Assembly: GCA_033060915.1 (NCBI GenBank)
Contig: CM065378.1
Location: forward strand, 49,416,501 to 49,480,500
DNA from: Euryodendron excelsum
Taxonomy: Eukaryota; Streptophyta; Magnoliopsida; Ericales; Pentaphylacaceae
Length of the DNA stretch: 64,000 bases
Direction of reading: 5' to 3'
The number at the start of each line of letters is the position of its first letter. Position 1 is the stretch's first letter. The translations under genes and the position numbers were made by a program. Below are positions 24,407 through 36,500 of this stretch, one piece after another. The notes beneath the pieces are model-generated. The model had not been told where the DNA came from. It made no database searches and was given only the letters and a program-made list of their open reading frames with translations.

Positions 24407-25348
24407 CTTGTAAAATATTGTTTATTTGCACTAGCCCTCCATGAAAAGCATAACAGATATTCAACATGGACAAACTAAAATGTCCAAGAAACATGTGAAG
24501 GTTTCTTCCAATTTCTCTCTCTGTGTCTCTCACATTAGATTTCAAGCACAATATGGATTCACCTTGTAAGTTCTCATTAGTAGGCCAAAGAGAAATATGA
24601 GATTGTGCTCTCTCTCTCTCTCTCAGGTTTATGTTGAGGTACGAGTGTTCACCCTACATCCGCCGGAAAGGTGAGCACAATAACTTTATCATTAATGTCT
24701 ATTACGAAAAATTTGTCAATAGTATTTGGCTAGTAGAAAGTTAAAATTAAATACGATCATCAACAAGATTTCTTTAAAGGCTTTGCGAACAAGATCGTTC
24801 ATATTTTAGGGAATGGTTTTAAAGGGGAGGCCTATGTTCAAATGAAGATCCTTATTTTTGTTAGGACTTCTGCCTCCACCTTAAAGGGAACCATTGGTCA
24901 AAGTCAAACCATTGAAATCTAATTCCTTTTTCATTTTAGTGTTGATGTCAATGTGTACACCCTCACCCTCTGATTAACATAATACCAAATGTTATGGCGG
25001 CTCTGACTAAGGAGAAGAGTTAACTCGTGAATTGTTTGATTAAAATTTGAATGAATTACAGTTTGTTTGTTTACAGCTATATTACATAGCCCTATTACAA
25101 GAATATGTTAATTGTAAAAAAGTATTTAACAAACACTCAAGGTGATGCTCTCTCTACTTTGATTCCCAAAACAGGGAGGGAGGGATGAACAGAGTGTTGA
25201 AGTTTGAGTCAGTTTTAACTGCTCGACTTTTATTACTTGCCTTCCAATAGTAACCTGCAACATCGCTTATTAAATCCAGCTAAGTAACTAACTGCCACTT
25301 CGTTTATTTCCAGCTACTAACCTTCCAGCTTAGCATATACAACTAACT
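24407..25348. other. Intergenic DNA between two CACTA elements
   Basis: No coding frame or known repeat recognised. A short (CT)8 tract lies near 24610. Confidence 0.45.
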
Positions 25349-27779
25349 CACTACAACGAATATGGCATTTGGTGACAACTTTTTCTCTGGGTACATACCT
25401 AGATTTGGTGTTACACATTAGTGTGTATGCACAATATTTAAGTCATGTACTTGGAGAACTAAGGCGAGATGCTGTCGAAATTTCCTTAAAAGTGGAACAA
25501 AGCAATTGAGCTATTGAAGGCAATACAGATTGTACATTCCTGAATGGGATAGAACCCTCACCTGTTAGAAAGGAGTTACGAGAATTAGGATCCATAATGT
25601 ATACATGAGAGATGATTCTTGAAGAGCAATTTTTTTGTTATACTTATTATAGGGAAGGCATTATGGATCGCAATTGGCAACGACTTACGAAAAGACGGTG
25701 CGGTGCATATCATGATGGTGTGAAAGAGTTCATGAATAGTGTAAGTAATCATGTGAACCGAAGTAATAGGGTATGGTATCTGTGTAGAAGATGCTACAAT
25801 GTGTACTATAGGACTATTGACATTGTTAAATATCATCTATATGAGAATGGGATACTTAAGACTTGTGCTCGATGGACATATCATGATGAACCTTTTGTAC
25901 TATATGATGACGACGATGACAAGGATGGTTGTGGTGTGGATGAAGATTTGAAAGAATATTACGATGATTTAGAAGGAATGTTAAAAGACTTACAAGGGGA
26001 AGCATTCATGGATGCTTGTGTAGGGGAGGCTTCTACTAGCTATGATCCTCCTATATTAGAAGGGGAAGCTGATAAATTTTCTAGATAGTTGAGAGATGCA
26101 CAACATGAATTATATCAAGGTTCATTTCTTGGGAAGCTATTTCATTTTAAGAGAATTAATCAATGGAGTAAAAAGACATTTAATATGTTGGTGGAGTTAT
26201 TAAAGAATGCATTTTCTGCTGGTGAGACACTGCCCAAGTCCTATTGTGGGCTCTAACTCTGTTACAAGTATTAGGCTCAAATGTTGCTTGTTGGCACATT
26301 TGGGCTCCATTGGGCACCCAGTTCCTTCTTTATTATGGTAAGAACTACGCTCATAGTCTTCTCAGTCATGCTCTCTATAATTCTTTTATTTTTCTTTTTT
26401 CTTCTTAAGATCCTATCCTCCTTGCATTTTCTTAGTGGGAGTGGTGTGTTAGATTAGGGCATAATGAGTAAATAATATCAAGTTCGATACTGTCACTTAC
26501 TTTGAAAATCATATCAGTGCTTGACAATAGGAGTTCACTTTGAATTGATTCTATTTTGGAGTAGAAAAATCATGAAAGAATAAAACTGTAGAACGTGTTA
26601 TGCTTGTGTAGAAAAATCATATCAATGTTTGACAGTAGGATGTTCACTTTAAAATCATGAAGCAATGGTTTTTTTATCTATATTTTTTTAGCATTTTTCA
26701 ATGATTGTTTGTATAAGAAAATTTGTTGACAAGATATAGAATAATATCATTAGAGTAATTTTTCAACCATAGATTTGTTAGGATCCTTTTGTTACCTATA
26801 TCCCCACAAAGGGAGTTTATGTTCAAGATCATACTCTTTGATATGATGGAATAGTTTTGGTGGTGTTTTGTTTAGGATATTTTATTGGGCATTTCTTTTT
26901 CATCAATTCTTTTTTTATACTAATTGTTTTCTTGAACGTAGATAGGGTGAACATGAGCACCAGGAGGAAGCAAGAGATCTACTGGTGAATAGAGCAATCA
27001 AACACATCACATTTGAATGTATAGGAAGTAATGAATGCAATAGATAAGCTTACATAGGATCACTTCTTGCAATATGCCTACAAAGACTTTTGGGAGATTT
27101 TTGTCATGACATTACTTTAGTATGAATGTTTTGGGCAATTAATTGAATGGTATTGGATTGTATGTTTTTGAATTAATTGCAATTGTAGATTTTGAGAATC
27201 TCATAATTAAATTTTCTTTTGAATGTATCTTAGCAGGTTACACAAAGAAGAAAATTTTGAATGTGTCTTAACAGGTTCCACAAATAAGAAAAATTGAATG
27301 TATCTTAGCAGGTTCCCACAAATAAAAATATTTGAATGTATCTTCGCAGGTTCTCATTAATTGAATAAAAAATTGAAAATATGAAAAAAGTAACAATGCC
27401 TTAGGGAGCTTTTTTAGTGAAAATTTTCTTTTTGTTGTAAAAGAGGTGGCCAAACTAAATGAATTGATAAAATTTGTCAATAAAAGTAGCAAAAAGTATC
27501 ACTAAAAGCTGTGACAATTGGACTTTTTGTGACGATTATGGGTCTGTTGTGACTTGGTGATGAGATATTTCATCATAGTTGTTTAACAGTTAGTGATAAG
27601 TTTACAAATCATAGTAAAAGGCTACACATTTAGTGATGAGTTATGAATCTGATCATGACAATTTTTTACGAAGAAGTTGTAGCGATGACTTTAACTTCAT
27701 CATAAAAGCATTTTGGGATGAATATTTCCACTTTTAGCAACGATTTAGCTTGTCACTAAAAGTAATTTTTGTTGTAGTG
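25349..27779 (+). mobile_element. Shorter CACTA-type element of a second family, 2,431 bp
   Basis: The left end CACTACAACGAATATG pairs with a right end whose reverse complement is CACTACAACAAAAATT. Short phrases of the GTGACAA / TTAGTGATGAG / CATCACTAAAAG kind crowd the right 300 bp, a different subterminal vocabulary from the 13-kb element. A plus-strand transposase fragment lies inside. Flanking triplets (ACT at left, ATA at right) do not match, so the duplication has decayed or the ends are not a true pair. Most of 26257-27480 is AT-rich and unassigned, consistent with an internally deleted, non-autonomous copy. Confidence 0.65.
25663..26256 (+). pseudogene. CACTA TNPD-like transposase, N-terminal fragment
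   Basis: The frame starts MDRNWQRLTKRR and holds a Transpos_assoc domain (FMNSVSNHVN, CRRCYNVYYRTIDIVKYHL) followed by an acidic linker (YDDDDDKDG) and the beginning of the Tnp2 region (HELYQGSFLGKLFHF, NQWSKKTFNMLVELL, ETLPKSY). An in-frame TAG sits at 26086-26088 and a TAA at 26254-26256. The DDE core is missing, so it cannot catalyse transposition. It is an orphan 5' piece of a transposase gene from a different CACTA lineage than the 13-kb element. Confidence 0.82.
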
Positions 27780-27789
27780 ATATGATTGT

Positions 27790-28240
27790 AGCTTCCTTAT
27801 TTTGAATACCACATTTGCTTCTACTCGTATCATTCCCCATTTCTTCGAAATAAGCCTTCTCTTCAAGGCATAAAATGAGGGAAACATTTCTAGAGGGATG
27901 TCCAGTACTCCCAAGTTGCATCCTCCGGAAAAGAGCTTGACCATTACGCTAGAACCTAGGCAAAATGCTAGTTTTTCTTTTGAATCAGTCATTTCTCGAG
28001 TATCGATACTGGAGTAAGTTCGGGTAGTCCTTTGAGATCAATGGGAGGCAATTGGCATTGGGCAAGAACTCTTTGGCCAAGGTGCTTCTAAAGACAAGAA
28101 ACATGGAATACTGGGTGTATCTTACAAGTTGAAGGAAGTTGAAATTTATAGGCCACACAACTAGCTGCAAGACCTATAAGGGGCCATAGTACCTCAGGGC
28201 TAACTTTTTATCTCACCTCATTTAAGCGTAAAATTATTTA
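27790..28240 (-). pseudogene. Ty3/gypsy integrase C-terminal remnant
   Basis: Reading right to left, KLALRYYGP is followed after a frameshift by VAYKFQLPSTCKIHPVFHVS, then KHLGQRVL, LPELTPVSILE and, after further breaks, FPEDATWEYW. This is the well-known tail of plant Ty3/gypsy integrases (GPVAYRLxLP...IHPVFHVSxLK...PEDATWE). At least two stops and two frameshifts are present and no LTR is seen, so it is an old fragment squeezed between the CACTA-type element and the copia LTR. Confidence 0.85.
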
Positions 28241-28294
28241 TAAGGCTAAAATGAAGGTACACTTAGTCATTCACCTCAAAATCTCTCTCAGATC

Positions 28295-29987
28295 TGTGTG
28301 TCGGCCCAAAAGGCAACCTAAGAGGGAAGGTGAATTAGGTTTTTCAAAAATGATTACAATTAAGATTAATTAAAAACTAATTTAATCAATAGAACAGTAA
28401 ATTAAGATATATGCAGTGCAATGTAATCAACAAAGAAATAAAAACAAAGCAAGAGAAATCACACCAAGAATTACTGAGGTTTAATCACAACTTGTAGTTT
28501 ACGTCCTCACCTCAAGATCCCCTTGAAGTCTCCTTCCACTATGCAATCTCCAATTACAAAGTAGATGGTGATTTTCCAAGTGCTCAGTTCATTTTTACAC
28601 AACTTTTTTTCAAGTTCTTCCAACTACAAAGTAGTTTTGTCCAAGATCCACTTCAACTTACATGAGTTTTTCTTTTATAAGAGAACTCTCAGACTCTCAC
28701 TTACAAGTGTATGAAAGTTATACAACCAAAATACAAACTCTCTATTAAAAGTAGATAGGAAAATAATAGTTCACTTAATGTCAAAAATAAAGACAAGGAA
28801 TGTTCAAATTTTTCTCAGCTTGATCAGTCAGTAGATATTGTTTTTCTTGTATCTTTTCTTTATAAATGCAGTTGGAAGCTTGTATATAAATCTCTATATT
28901 GATTTTGTCCGTTGGTGGTTGTTGGGGGTTCATTTAATGCAAGTCTAGTCTATTATAACGTTAGAAAAACTAGCCATTAGTCCCTAGGTGTCGACACTTA
29001 ATTTTCATGTATCAACACATCCAGCCTGTATTTTTCAGATGTTGTCCACTGTTTTCATGTGTCGACACATCAACTTCATGTGTTGATACTTGATCATGCT
29101 GTCTTCAAACTGTAGCTTCTGTTCTCATGTGTCGACTCTTTATTTTCAAGTGTCGACACATTACCCAAAAATCTTTATTCATCCTTTCATTGATCAAGTT
29201 TAGCTTCAATAATACTATAAGATCTTCAAAGAGTCTTCTCTTTAGGGTATTATAATAGATTGAGATCCATGATCCATAAAAGCTTTCTTCCATTCAATTT
29301 GGATTGAATTTCCTTCTTGATAGACATATCTTCTCTGTTGCCAAGCTATTAGAACTTCATTCCATTAATGTTGAGTTTTTCTTCCTTAGTGCCGAGCTCT
29401 TTCTATCTACTGCTAATGAATTTTTCATTCATATAGAGCTTTATATTCATGACGTCTCATTGTCGATCTCTTCTTTTTGCTACTAATTCTTCTTTCTTCT
29501 TTAAGATTACTTCAATGATCTTTTATAAGCTTAATGAAGTTTACTCTTGAACATCTTCAATTTTTTCGAACATATATCATCTTCACATCCCAGATGAAGT
29601 CTTTACTTGGATTTTTTGTAGAGATTTTGCAATTATGATGAATTCTCTTTTCGAACACCCTCAATCTTTTCGAATTCAAGTCAATTTCATTGAGTCTATG
29701 CACACTTGATGAAATCTTCTTTTGAACACCTTCAATTTCTTCGAAAGCAAATCATTTGATTGAAGTTGGAATGTCATTGCTATGTTTAGTGTATTACATA
29801 ACTTTTAGAGTACATTGCTTGACTTGGCTTGTTGTGCATCCACTTTAACATGTATTAGACTTTAACTTAAAACCTTTAAGTCTAAATTATACTCTTTATT
29901 AATCTACACGCTAAATAAATGTATTAATAGAATAATACAAGATTTAGTTATCATCAAAATCAACATGGTATCAACCTTGAGTCAACA
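28295..29987 (-). repeat. 3' LTR of the copia element, about 1.69 kb
   Basis: On the minus strand it begins TGTTGACTCAAGG directly after a polypurine tract and soon reads TGTTGATTTTGATGATAAC, a phrase typical of SIRE-like LTRs. It ends near CCGACACACA at about 28295 (exact CA uncertain within 4 bp). It contains repeats of TGTCGACACAT-like palindromes around 28990-29160, also seen at 32060-32130 outside the LTR. No partner LTR lies in the window. Confidence 0.75.
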
Positions 29988-29988
29988 A

Positions 29989-30003
29989 TCTCCCCATTTT
30001 TTA
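29989..30003 (-). other. Polypurine tract of the copia element
   Basis: The minus strand reads AAAAAATGGGGAGA right before the LTR start TGTTGAC. This is the standard position of the plus-strand primer of LTR retrotransposons. Confidence 0.75.
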
Positions 30004-30479
30004 TGATGACAAAACCTTTGCAAATGAAATTTATATAAGGTTAAATAAAATGGACAAGGTCAGTTTGCATACTAGTAGAGAACTCTCCCTTTGTTTTATA
30101 ATTAGGCAACTGATGCTTAAGAGACAAAGTCTTTTAAAAAACAACTCTCAAGGAGTTTTTATCAGTTAATTTTAAAACAATTTGAGGAAAATAAAATTCT
30201 TTATCTTATTACTTCCTCTAAGAACATGCTCTATATATAGAATGAAGTTCATTCATCAATTATTATTTCAATCATTTCATGTTATTTCCATTGCCATATG
30301 CAACCAATTTATCAATTACCAATTAATCAAACACTCATTCTTTTCTCCCTTTTTATCAACTCATCAAAAAGAGAGAAAGAAAAAGTATAACAAAGATAGG
30401 TACAATAACAAAAAACAGTATAACAAGATAAATGGATCAGTGGCAGTATTGGAAGGGCCAGGAGTGTATTGAGGCCTTA

Positions 30480-31849
30480 GACAATATCGCAGCTTGCCCA
30501 AAGATCTAGAGACTGGGATAGGTGATATGGCTCTCTTGGCTGTACCAACTCTCTTCCTTCGATCATTGAATAAGCTATTCTCAAACTCATCCGCTGTGTC
30601 CTCGTGGTCTGATCCTTTCTCTGGTTCCTTTTATTCTTGAGTTCCTGCTGGAGTCTCATTTTTAGTTTTAGATTCTTTTTCTGCCTGATTTTTCTCTTCA
30701 CCAGCTTCTTCTTCTTCTTCTTCTGCTTCCTCTTCTTCAACAACAATCCATTAAGCCTTTTTTTAACTGATTCACATCTTGCTGAAGGCTTTTTAACTGT
30801 GTCAGCCCATTGTCAAGTTTCTGGTTCATGCTATGAAGCATATCCATTATATTTCCCAGGAGTTCATCAACTTAAGGAGCTTCAAGAGATTGAGCTAAAG
30901 GTTTTCGGGGTCTAGAAGCAGATATTCTTCCATGAGGAGTACTACTAAGGGCAACTTTCTTAAGTATTGAAACTCATTGGCCATTTACTTTCTTGTAGCC
31001 CATCTTGCCCAGTGTGTACTTGCTATATTCATCACTGAAGGGGTCATGTTTTTTGTAATTCTCACCGATCAGGTTTACTTGAAAGTGCTTGAAAATTTTA
31101 CTGAGCAACATGCCATAGGGTAGATTTTTGGTGGATGTGGTAGAGGCATGGGCCATGTTTGTGAGGATGTAGTAAGGGACATCAATCTTGGTGTTTGTTA
31201 GGAATGCCCATAGGAAAAACAAATATTTTTCACTCACATGCTCAAAACTTCTAATTTTGGGTAGAAAGATTTTGAAAACAAAATGGTGTACCAACTTTAG
31301 TTCTGTGGGTAAGTCATTGGCTACAGGTTGGGTGATTTCAGGCATGTCTTAACCATAGAGAACATATAGTTGTTCCCTTCTAGTTATACTCTCAAAGTAG
31401 AACTCTCCATCATACCTAGTTCCCATAATCTCAAAAAGAATGAACTCATTTAGAGTGATCTTTACTCCCTTCATATAACTAGTTAATTTTGTCTTTCCAA
31501 CATTTTTTAAGAGATTGGAGTAGAAATGCTTAACCAATTTAGGGTATACATTCTCTCGAATCAGTGGGGTTTCCATCCCAAACTAGTAAGTGTGTGAGAG
31601 AAGTTAAAGTTCTCATTCTCAAAATATGCATAGTTAATCCATCGTCCATTCAGAATTTTATAGTGAGAAAGTATTTAAAAACCTTTCTTGAGCCATTGCA
31701 TCTTTGAAATGTACGACATCCCAATCAGGTTGGTCTGATGAAATCCTTTCAATTGATTCTCGAATCGGTGGTCCAACCTTTTTTTGTTTCTAACTTTGTG
31801 CAGAAAAATCCTTAAGATTTTCTTACCTGTGATCGACATTGGGAGCCAT
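30480..31849 (-). pseudogene. Additional ORF of the copia element (putative plant transposon protein type)
   Basis: It begins MAPNVDHR near 31849. With breaks, it continues RWINYAYFENENFNFSHTL, then ENVYPKLVKHFYSNLLKNV, LNEFILFEIMGTRYDGEF, LKLVHHFVFKIFLPKIRSFE and NTKIDVPYYILTNMAHAS. This pattern fits the plant family often annotated as putative plant transposon protein. A coiled-coil-like stretch (LLGNIMDMLHSMNQKLDNG) and a Glu-rich tail follow in shifted frames down to about 30480. Stops and frameshifts (about 31825, 31675, 31349, 30974) make it a pseudogene. It runs in the same sense as pol and lies between pol and the polypurine tract, where env-like ORFs sit in other copia lineages. Its function is unknown to me. 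Confidence 0.7.
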
Positions 31850-32309
31850 GTTGATAGTTTGAAGCTTTGAGAGACAGAGAAGAGGGTTATGAGAGGTTGG
31901 GATAAGATCGATCATGGTTTATAAGAAAAGTGGAGCGAAGATTTGTGAAGGTTCGAAGGTGACGGCTGGATTTGGTGCGAACAGGGGAGCGGGAGAGAAA
32001 AAAGTGAGAATGAGAGAGGGAAAGTTCGAATGTTTGTAAAGTGGGTTTCATTAATAGGCCCGACTCATGTGTCGACACATGCGTGTCAACAAATTATTTT
32101 TTAGTCCACTGTCGTGATGTGTCGACACATACAACCAGATTGGGGCATATGAAGTATAAGGAATTTAGGGAATGGCTTTTCAAATTTGGAGAGAAAATAT
32201 ATTTTAATATGATCATGCAATGAATCATGAACATAAGAATTGCAATTCACATAAACTATAATCACATTTAAAATATAAATAACATGAATTTCACTCAGAT
32301 TTAACAAGT

Positions 32310-33243
32310 ACTAAGACATATGGTCACTCATCCTCAATTCTCTTCTTATTATGTAAAATCGATATTCACTCAATGGTTTGATAAAAATATTAACTAATTG
32401 CATAGTTGTGCTTACAAAGTTAAGTTCAATATCTCATTTTCATACATGATCTCGTATAAAGTGATATATAATTTCAATGTGTTTTGTGCGAGAGTGTTGA
32501 ATGAGATTTTTAGTCAACTTTATAGTATTAGTATTATCACATTTAATAGAAACATGATCAAATAAGATACCATAATCTTCTAGCTGTTGTTTAATCCATA
32601 ACACTTAAGCACAACAACTGCCAGCTGCTACCTACTCAGCCTCAGCTGTGGAGAGAGCAACTGAATTTTGTTTCTCACTATACCAAGACACAATCATGTT
32701 GTCTAGGAGTTGGCAAGAGTCACTTGTGCTCTTCCTATTAACTCTACTCTCCGCATAATCAACGTCAGTATAAGCAATCAAATTAAAACATGTACCATTT
32801 GGATACCATAATCCAAAATTATGTGTGTGCTTGAGATAACAAAAAATTCTTTTCACAACAATCGCATGAGATTATTTAGGATTTGATTGAAAACGAGCAC
32901 ACAAGCAAACACTAAACATTATATTTGGCCTACTAGTAGTTAGATATAATAGAGAGCTTATCATGTTTTTGTAAAGCTTAGTATCTATTGATTTACCTTT
33001 CTCATCGCTATCCAATTTAGTTGTAGTACTCATTGGAGTACTTATAGGCTTTGTATCTTTCATGCCAAACTTCTTGATCAAATCGTTGATGTATTTGGCT
33101 TGGTTGATAAATATGTTTTCTTTTGATTGCTTGATTTGAAGTCCGAGAAAGCAGTTGAGCTCGCCCATCATACTTATTTCGAATTCTCTCTGCATACACT
33201 TAGCAAATTTTTTACAAAGTAACTCATTAGTAGCACCGAATAT
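32310..33243 (-). pseudogene. Ty1/copia pol 3' end (reverse transcriptase C-terminus and RNase H)
   Basis: From 33243 leftward: IFGATNELLCKKFAKCMQRE, then ISMMGELNCFLGLQIKQ, INQAKYINDLIKKFGMKD, YKNMISSLLYLTTSRPNIMF, VKRIFCYLKHTHNFGLWYP, TDVDYAESRVNRKSTS, VALSTAEAE, ILFDHVSIKCDN, HSRTKHIEIIYHFIRDHV and FIKPLSEYRF. These are the ordered landmarks of copia reverse transcriptase and RNase H. A stop replaces the Tyr after STAEAE (near 32630), another follows near 32605, and there are breaks near 32856-32872. The catalytic YVDD region is absent because the element is truncated at about 33243. Confidence 0.92.
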
Positions 33244-33534
33244 GTATTCAATTGGTTACCTATGTAACTGGGATCCAAATTCTATGATTTGATTATTGAA
33301 ATGCTTTTTGTTATGGATAATTTTTTTTGTAGATTGTAATTTGATTTTTGCCACGAACAATTAGATTTATAGGTTGTTTTTAAAACCCTTCTTTGTTTGG
33401 TTTAAATTATTCCCCTTTGTTGTCCAACCAGTAGGTTAAACATTGTCCTGGCTTTATATAGTACTATAGACATTGCATGATAAAACCTAAATAGAATGTA
33501 GAGTATCTATTTATGTATACATCAATATCTTTAT

Positions 33535-36500
33535 TGTCGCACCCTATTTTTTGCACTCGAAAAAACACACAAGTGGGAAAAACACGGTACTTTCTCGTTA
33601 GAACTCATCCTCCTAGAATGATGAGTGTGACTAAGTTTGAATTAGAAATTGATTGGATTAAGGGCTTTTGAAAAACAGTTTGGAGTCGCCACCTAATTTA
33701 GTTAAGGTGAGTTAGGTCACTTAAAACTAAGTGCAATACGAAGATTAAACTTAGGGTTTTTGAAAAGATTTTTGAAACACTTTCTCAAAATAGGGTTTTT
33801 GGAGAAAATAGATTGTTTGGCAATGTTTGAAAAGATTTAAGCCCTTTTTTAAAATAACTCCGTTTTTTGTCTTTCGAAAACAGTAATTCTAGGTTCAGAG
33901 GTTGGTTACATATAGAGAAGATGCACTAGGCTATCACCCTATCCCGCCCTTGTGGTACCTACATGTCTATTCATCCTAGGTTCACTTATTTAGAATCTTC
34001 AATTATTCAATATCCAACACCATCCACTTTGAAAAGAATTTTAGAAAAATGTTTGATATGATGCATGACATGCAACTGCAAAAAAAGGATTTGATTTTGA
34101 AAATAGATTTAAAGAGCGGATTTAAATCTTGAAAATAGTTGTAGAAATTGAAAACTTGAAAAAGGTTGTGGAACTGAAAATTTAAAAAAAAAAAGGTTGT
34201 GGAATTGAAAATTAAAAAAAGGATGTGACTACACATATGAAGGTTGCCTGCGTATCCCTTTACTAAGAATCAAGTCAGTTGTAGTTCAGATTCGAGGTCT
34301 GATTGAAAATAGACGCTTTGAGGTTTCTGAAAAGTTTACCTTGAAAAGGTTTGATTTGAAAAGGGTTTGATTTGAAAAGGGTTTGATTTGAACTTTGAAT
34401 AGAAGATTTGAAATTGAACTTTGAATTGAGATTAAACTTGGAATTAATAGTGATTTGAAATTGAACTTGAAGATTTTGAAATTAATTTTGATTTGAAAAG
34501 ATTGAATTTTGAAGGAGAACTTGGACTTGATTTAGAAAGATTGAGTTGAGTTTTGAAAATATCTTGACTTAGATTGAAGTTTGAAAATCATCTTAATTTA
34601 GAAAAGAGTTTTAGAAAAGTCTTTGAAAAGAGTTGAAGCTTCTTAACTTTAGGGTTAGAGTTGAACTAGGGTTTAGGTATCCTAGGACTTAGGTAACCTA
34701 CGGTTGAAGCATGCAATTGAGTTGGAAAACTTGATTTAAACTTGAGAGGTTTGATTAAGAAAAGTTTTGATTTTAGAAAACTTATAATTAAGAAATGTGG
34801 GATTTAGAAAAGATTGGAAACAATTTGATTTGATTTAGAAACATTTGACTTGGAATTAACTTGCAAAGATTTGACTTAAATATTTGATTTGAAAAAATTT
34901 AGAAAGCTAGGGTTTAGGAATATTGGATTTTGGAAAGCTTTGGATTAGGAAAGTTTCAAAATAGAAAAGTTCTATTTTAGGAAAGTATCAAATTAAAAAA
35001 GTTTCATTTTAGGAAAGTTCCTATTTTAGGAAAGAGTTGATTTTGGAAAGATTTGAATTTGGAAAGTTTTGAATTTAGAAAGATTTGAACTTTAGAAAGA
35101 TTTAAAAGTTTGAATTTAGGAAAGGTTTGAAAGTTTGAAATTAAGAAAGATTTGAAAATTTGAAATTAGAAAAGTTTTGAAAGTTTGAATTTAAGAAGGA
35201 TTAAAATTAGGAAAGGTTTGATTTGTATTTCTTAAAACAGAATATTAGATTTTATTTTCAAAACTAGATGATTTGATTTTGTTTCCAAAATTGGAGGATT
35301 GGATTTGGTTTCCTAAATCAGAATATTAAATTTGACATGGAATTGGAAATGTTGAGTTTTAGAAATCTTGGATTTGAAAATTTATCATTTAGGGCAAAAT
35401 AGGAAGTCATGATTTTAAAAAAGAAACTAGGGTTTCCTAATCATGGACTCTAGGACTTGACTTAGACTTCAAGACAAAGAGTTTTTAAAAAATAGATCTT
35501 TGAAAAGAATTTTTAGGAAGTAGATTTGCAAAATTATTTGAAAAGAGATTTGAAAATGGACTTTCACAAGCCTCTTGAATATTTAACTTTTCTAAAACGA
35601 TTTTAATCATGAAAAGATTATAACCATTTTAAGGTTGTAATTTTGAAAACAACTTGGATTTGAAATATGGACCATAATGATCACATTGAATATAATAATT
35701 TCCTAAAATAACTCTAATTATGGAATGGCTAGAATCACTCTAGGATTGTGATTTTGATAAAAACAATTTAAGGTTTGTACCCAAAATTTAGACCTTGACA
35801 GTCACATTAAATTTAACACTTTCCTAAAACAACCCTAACCATGGAATGGCTAGAATCACTCTAGGATTGTAATTTGAAAAAAAAGTTTGAAAGAAAGAGA
35901 TTTTGAATGCAAGTTTTGAAAAAGAGCTTTGATGTAAGTTTGAAAACAATTTTGAATATAATTTTGAATGCAATGCATAAACATGATGACTACGATGCAA
36001 TAGGGTCGGAAACATACAAGGCTAGGCCTTACCACATAATTAAGGGGGCCGAACCCACATCATTAAAGGTTGAGCTGAAAGAAAGCCCGCAACATGGTAA
36101 CCTTCAACAGTTCTTCCTAGAAATGAATCGGGGAGTCCCTTATTTTAAGCATGCAAGAAAAGGAGGTAGAAGATAGGAACTAAAATAGAAGAAAATCCAA
36201 GTTGGTTAAGAGGGAGAAGAGAGAGGGAGGATTACATAAAAGTAAATAGAAAACCAACCTCGTATTCTTTTTGCTTTGATTGCTTGATTTTCTTTACTTG
36301 ACTTGAACTTTGAGAGTTTTGAAATTGTAACACTTGAGTCTTCAATAGATATTTGGAGGCTTGTGTTTGAGTGTATAAGGTGTATAAAAGTTAGGGTTTG
36401 AGTGTATGAAGACTAGAGCTTGAAGAGGCTTGAGAGAATTAGGGTTTGAAAAGACTTCGAGCTTTGTTTTTAGAGAGATAGAGTTTCTAAACTGAGTTTA

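Larger units (their letters stand above)
28295..33243 (-). mobile_element. 5'-truncated Ty1/copia retrotransposon
   Basis: On the minus strand the order is: end of pol (33243-32310), an extra ORF (31849 to about 30480), a polypurine tract and the 3' LTR (29987-28295). The 5' LTR, gag, protease, integrase and the first part of reverse transcriptase are missing: the reading breaks at about 33243, just before the residues where the YVDD catalytic motif would lie. The layout (extra ORF between pol and 3' LTR) recalls SIRE/Maximus-type copia elements; that lineage is inference. Confidence 0.85.

Noticed and set aside
25346..27782. Target-site duplication for the shorter CACTA-type element
   Set aside because: Flanking triplets ACT and ATA do not match, so no duplication is claimed.
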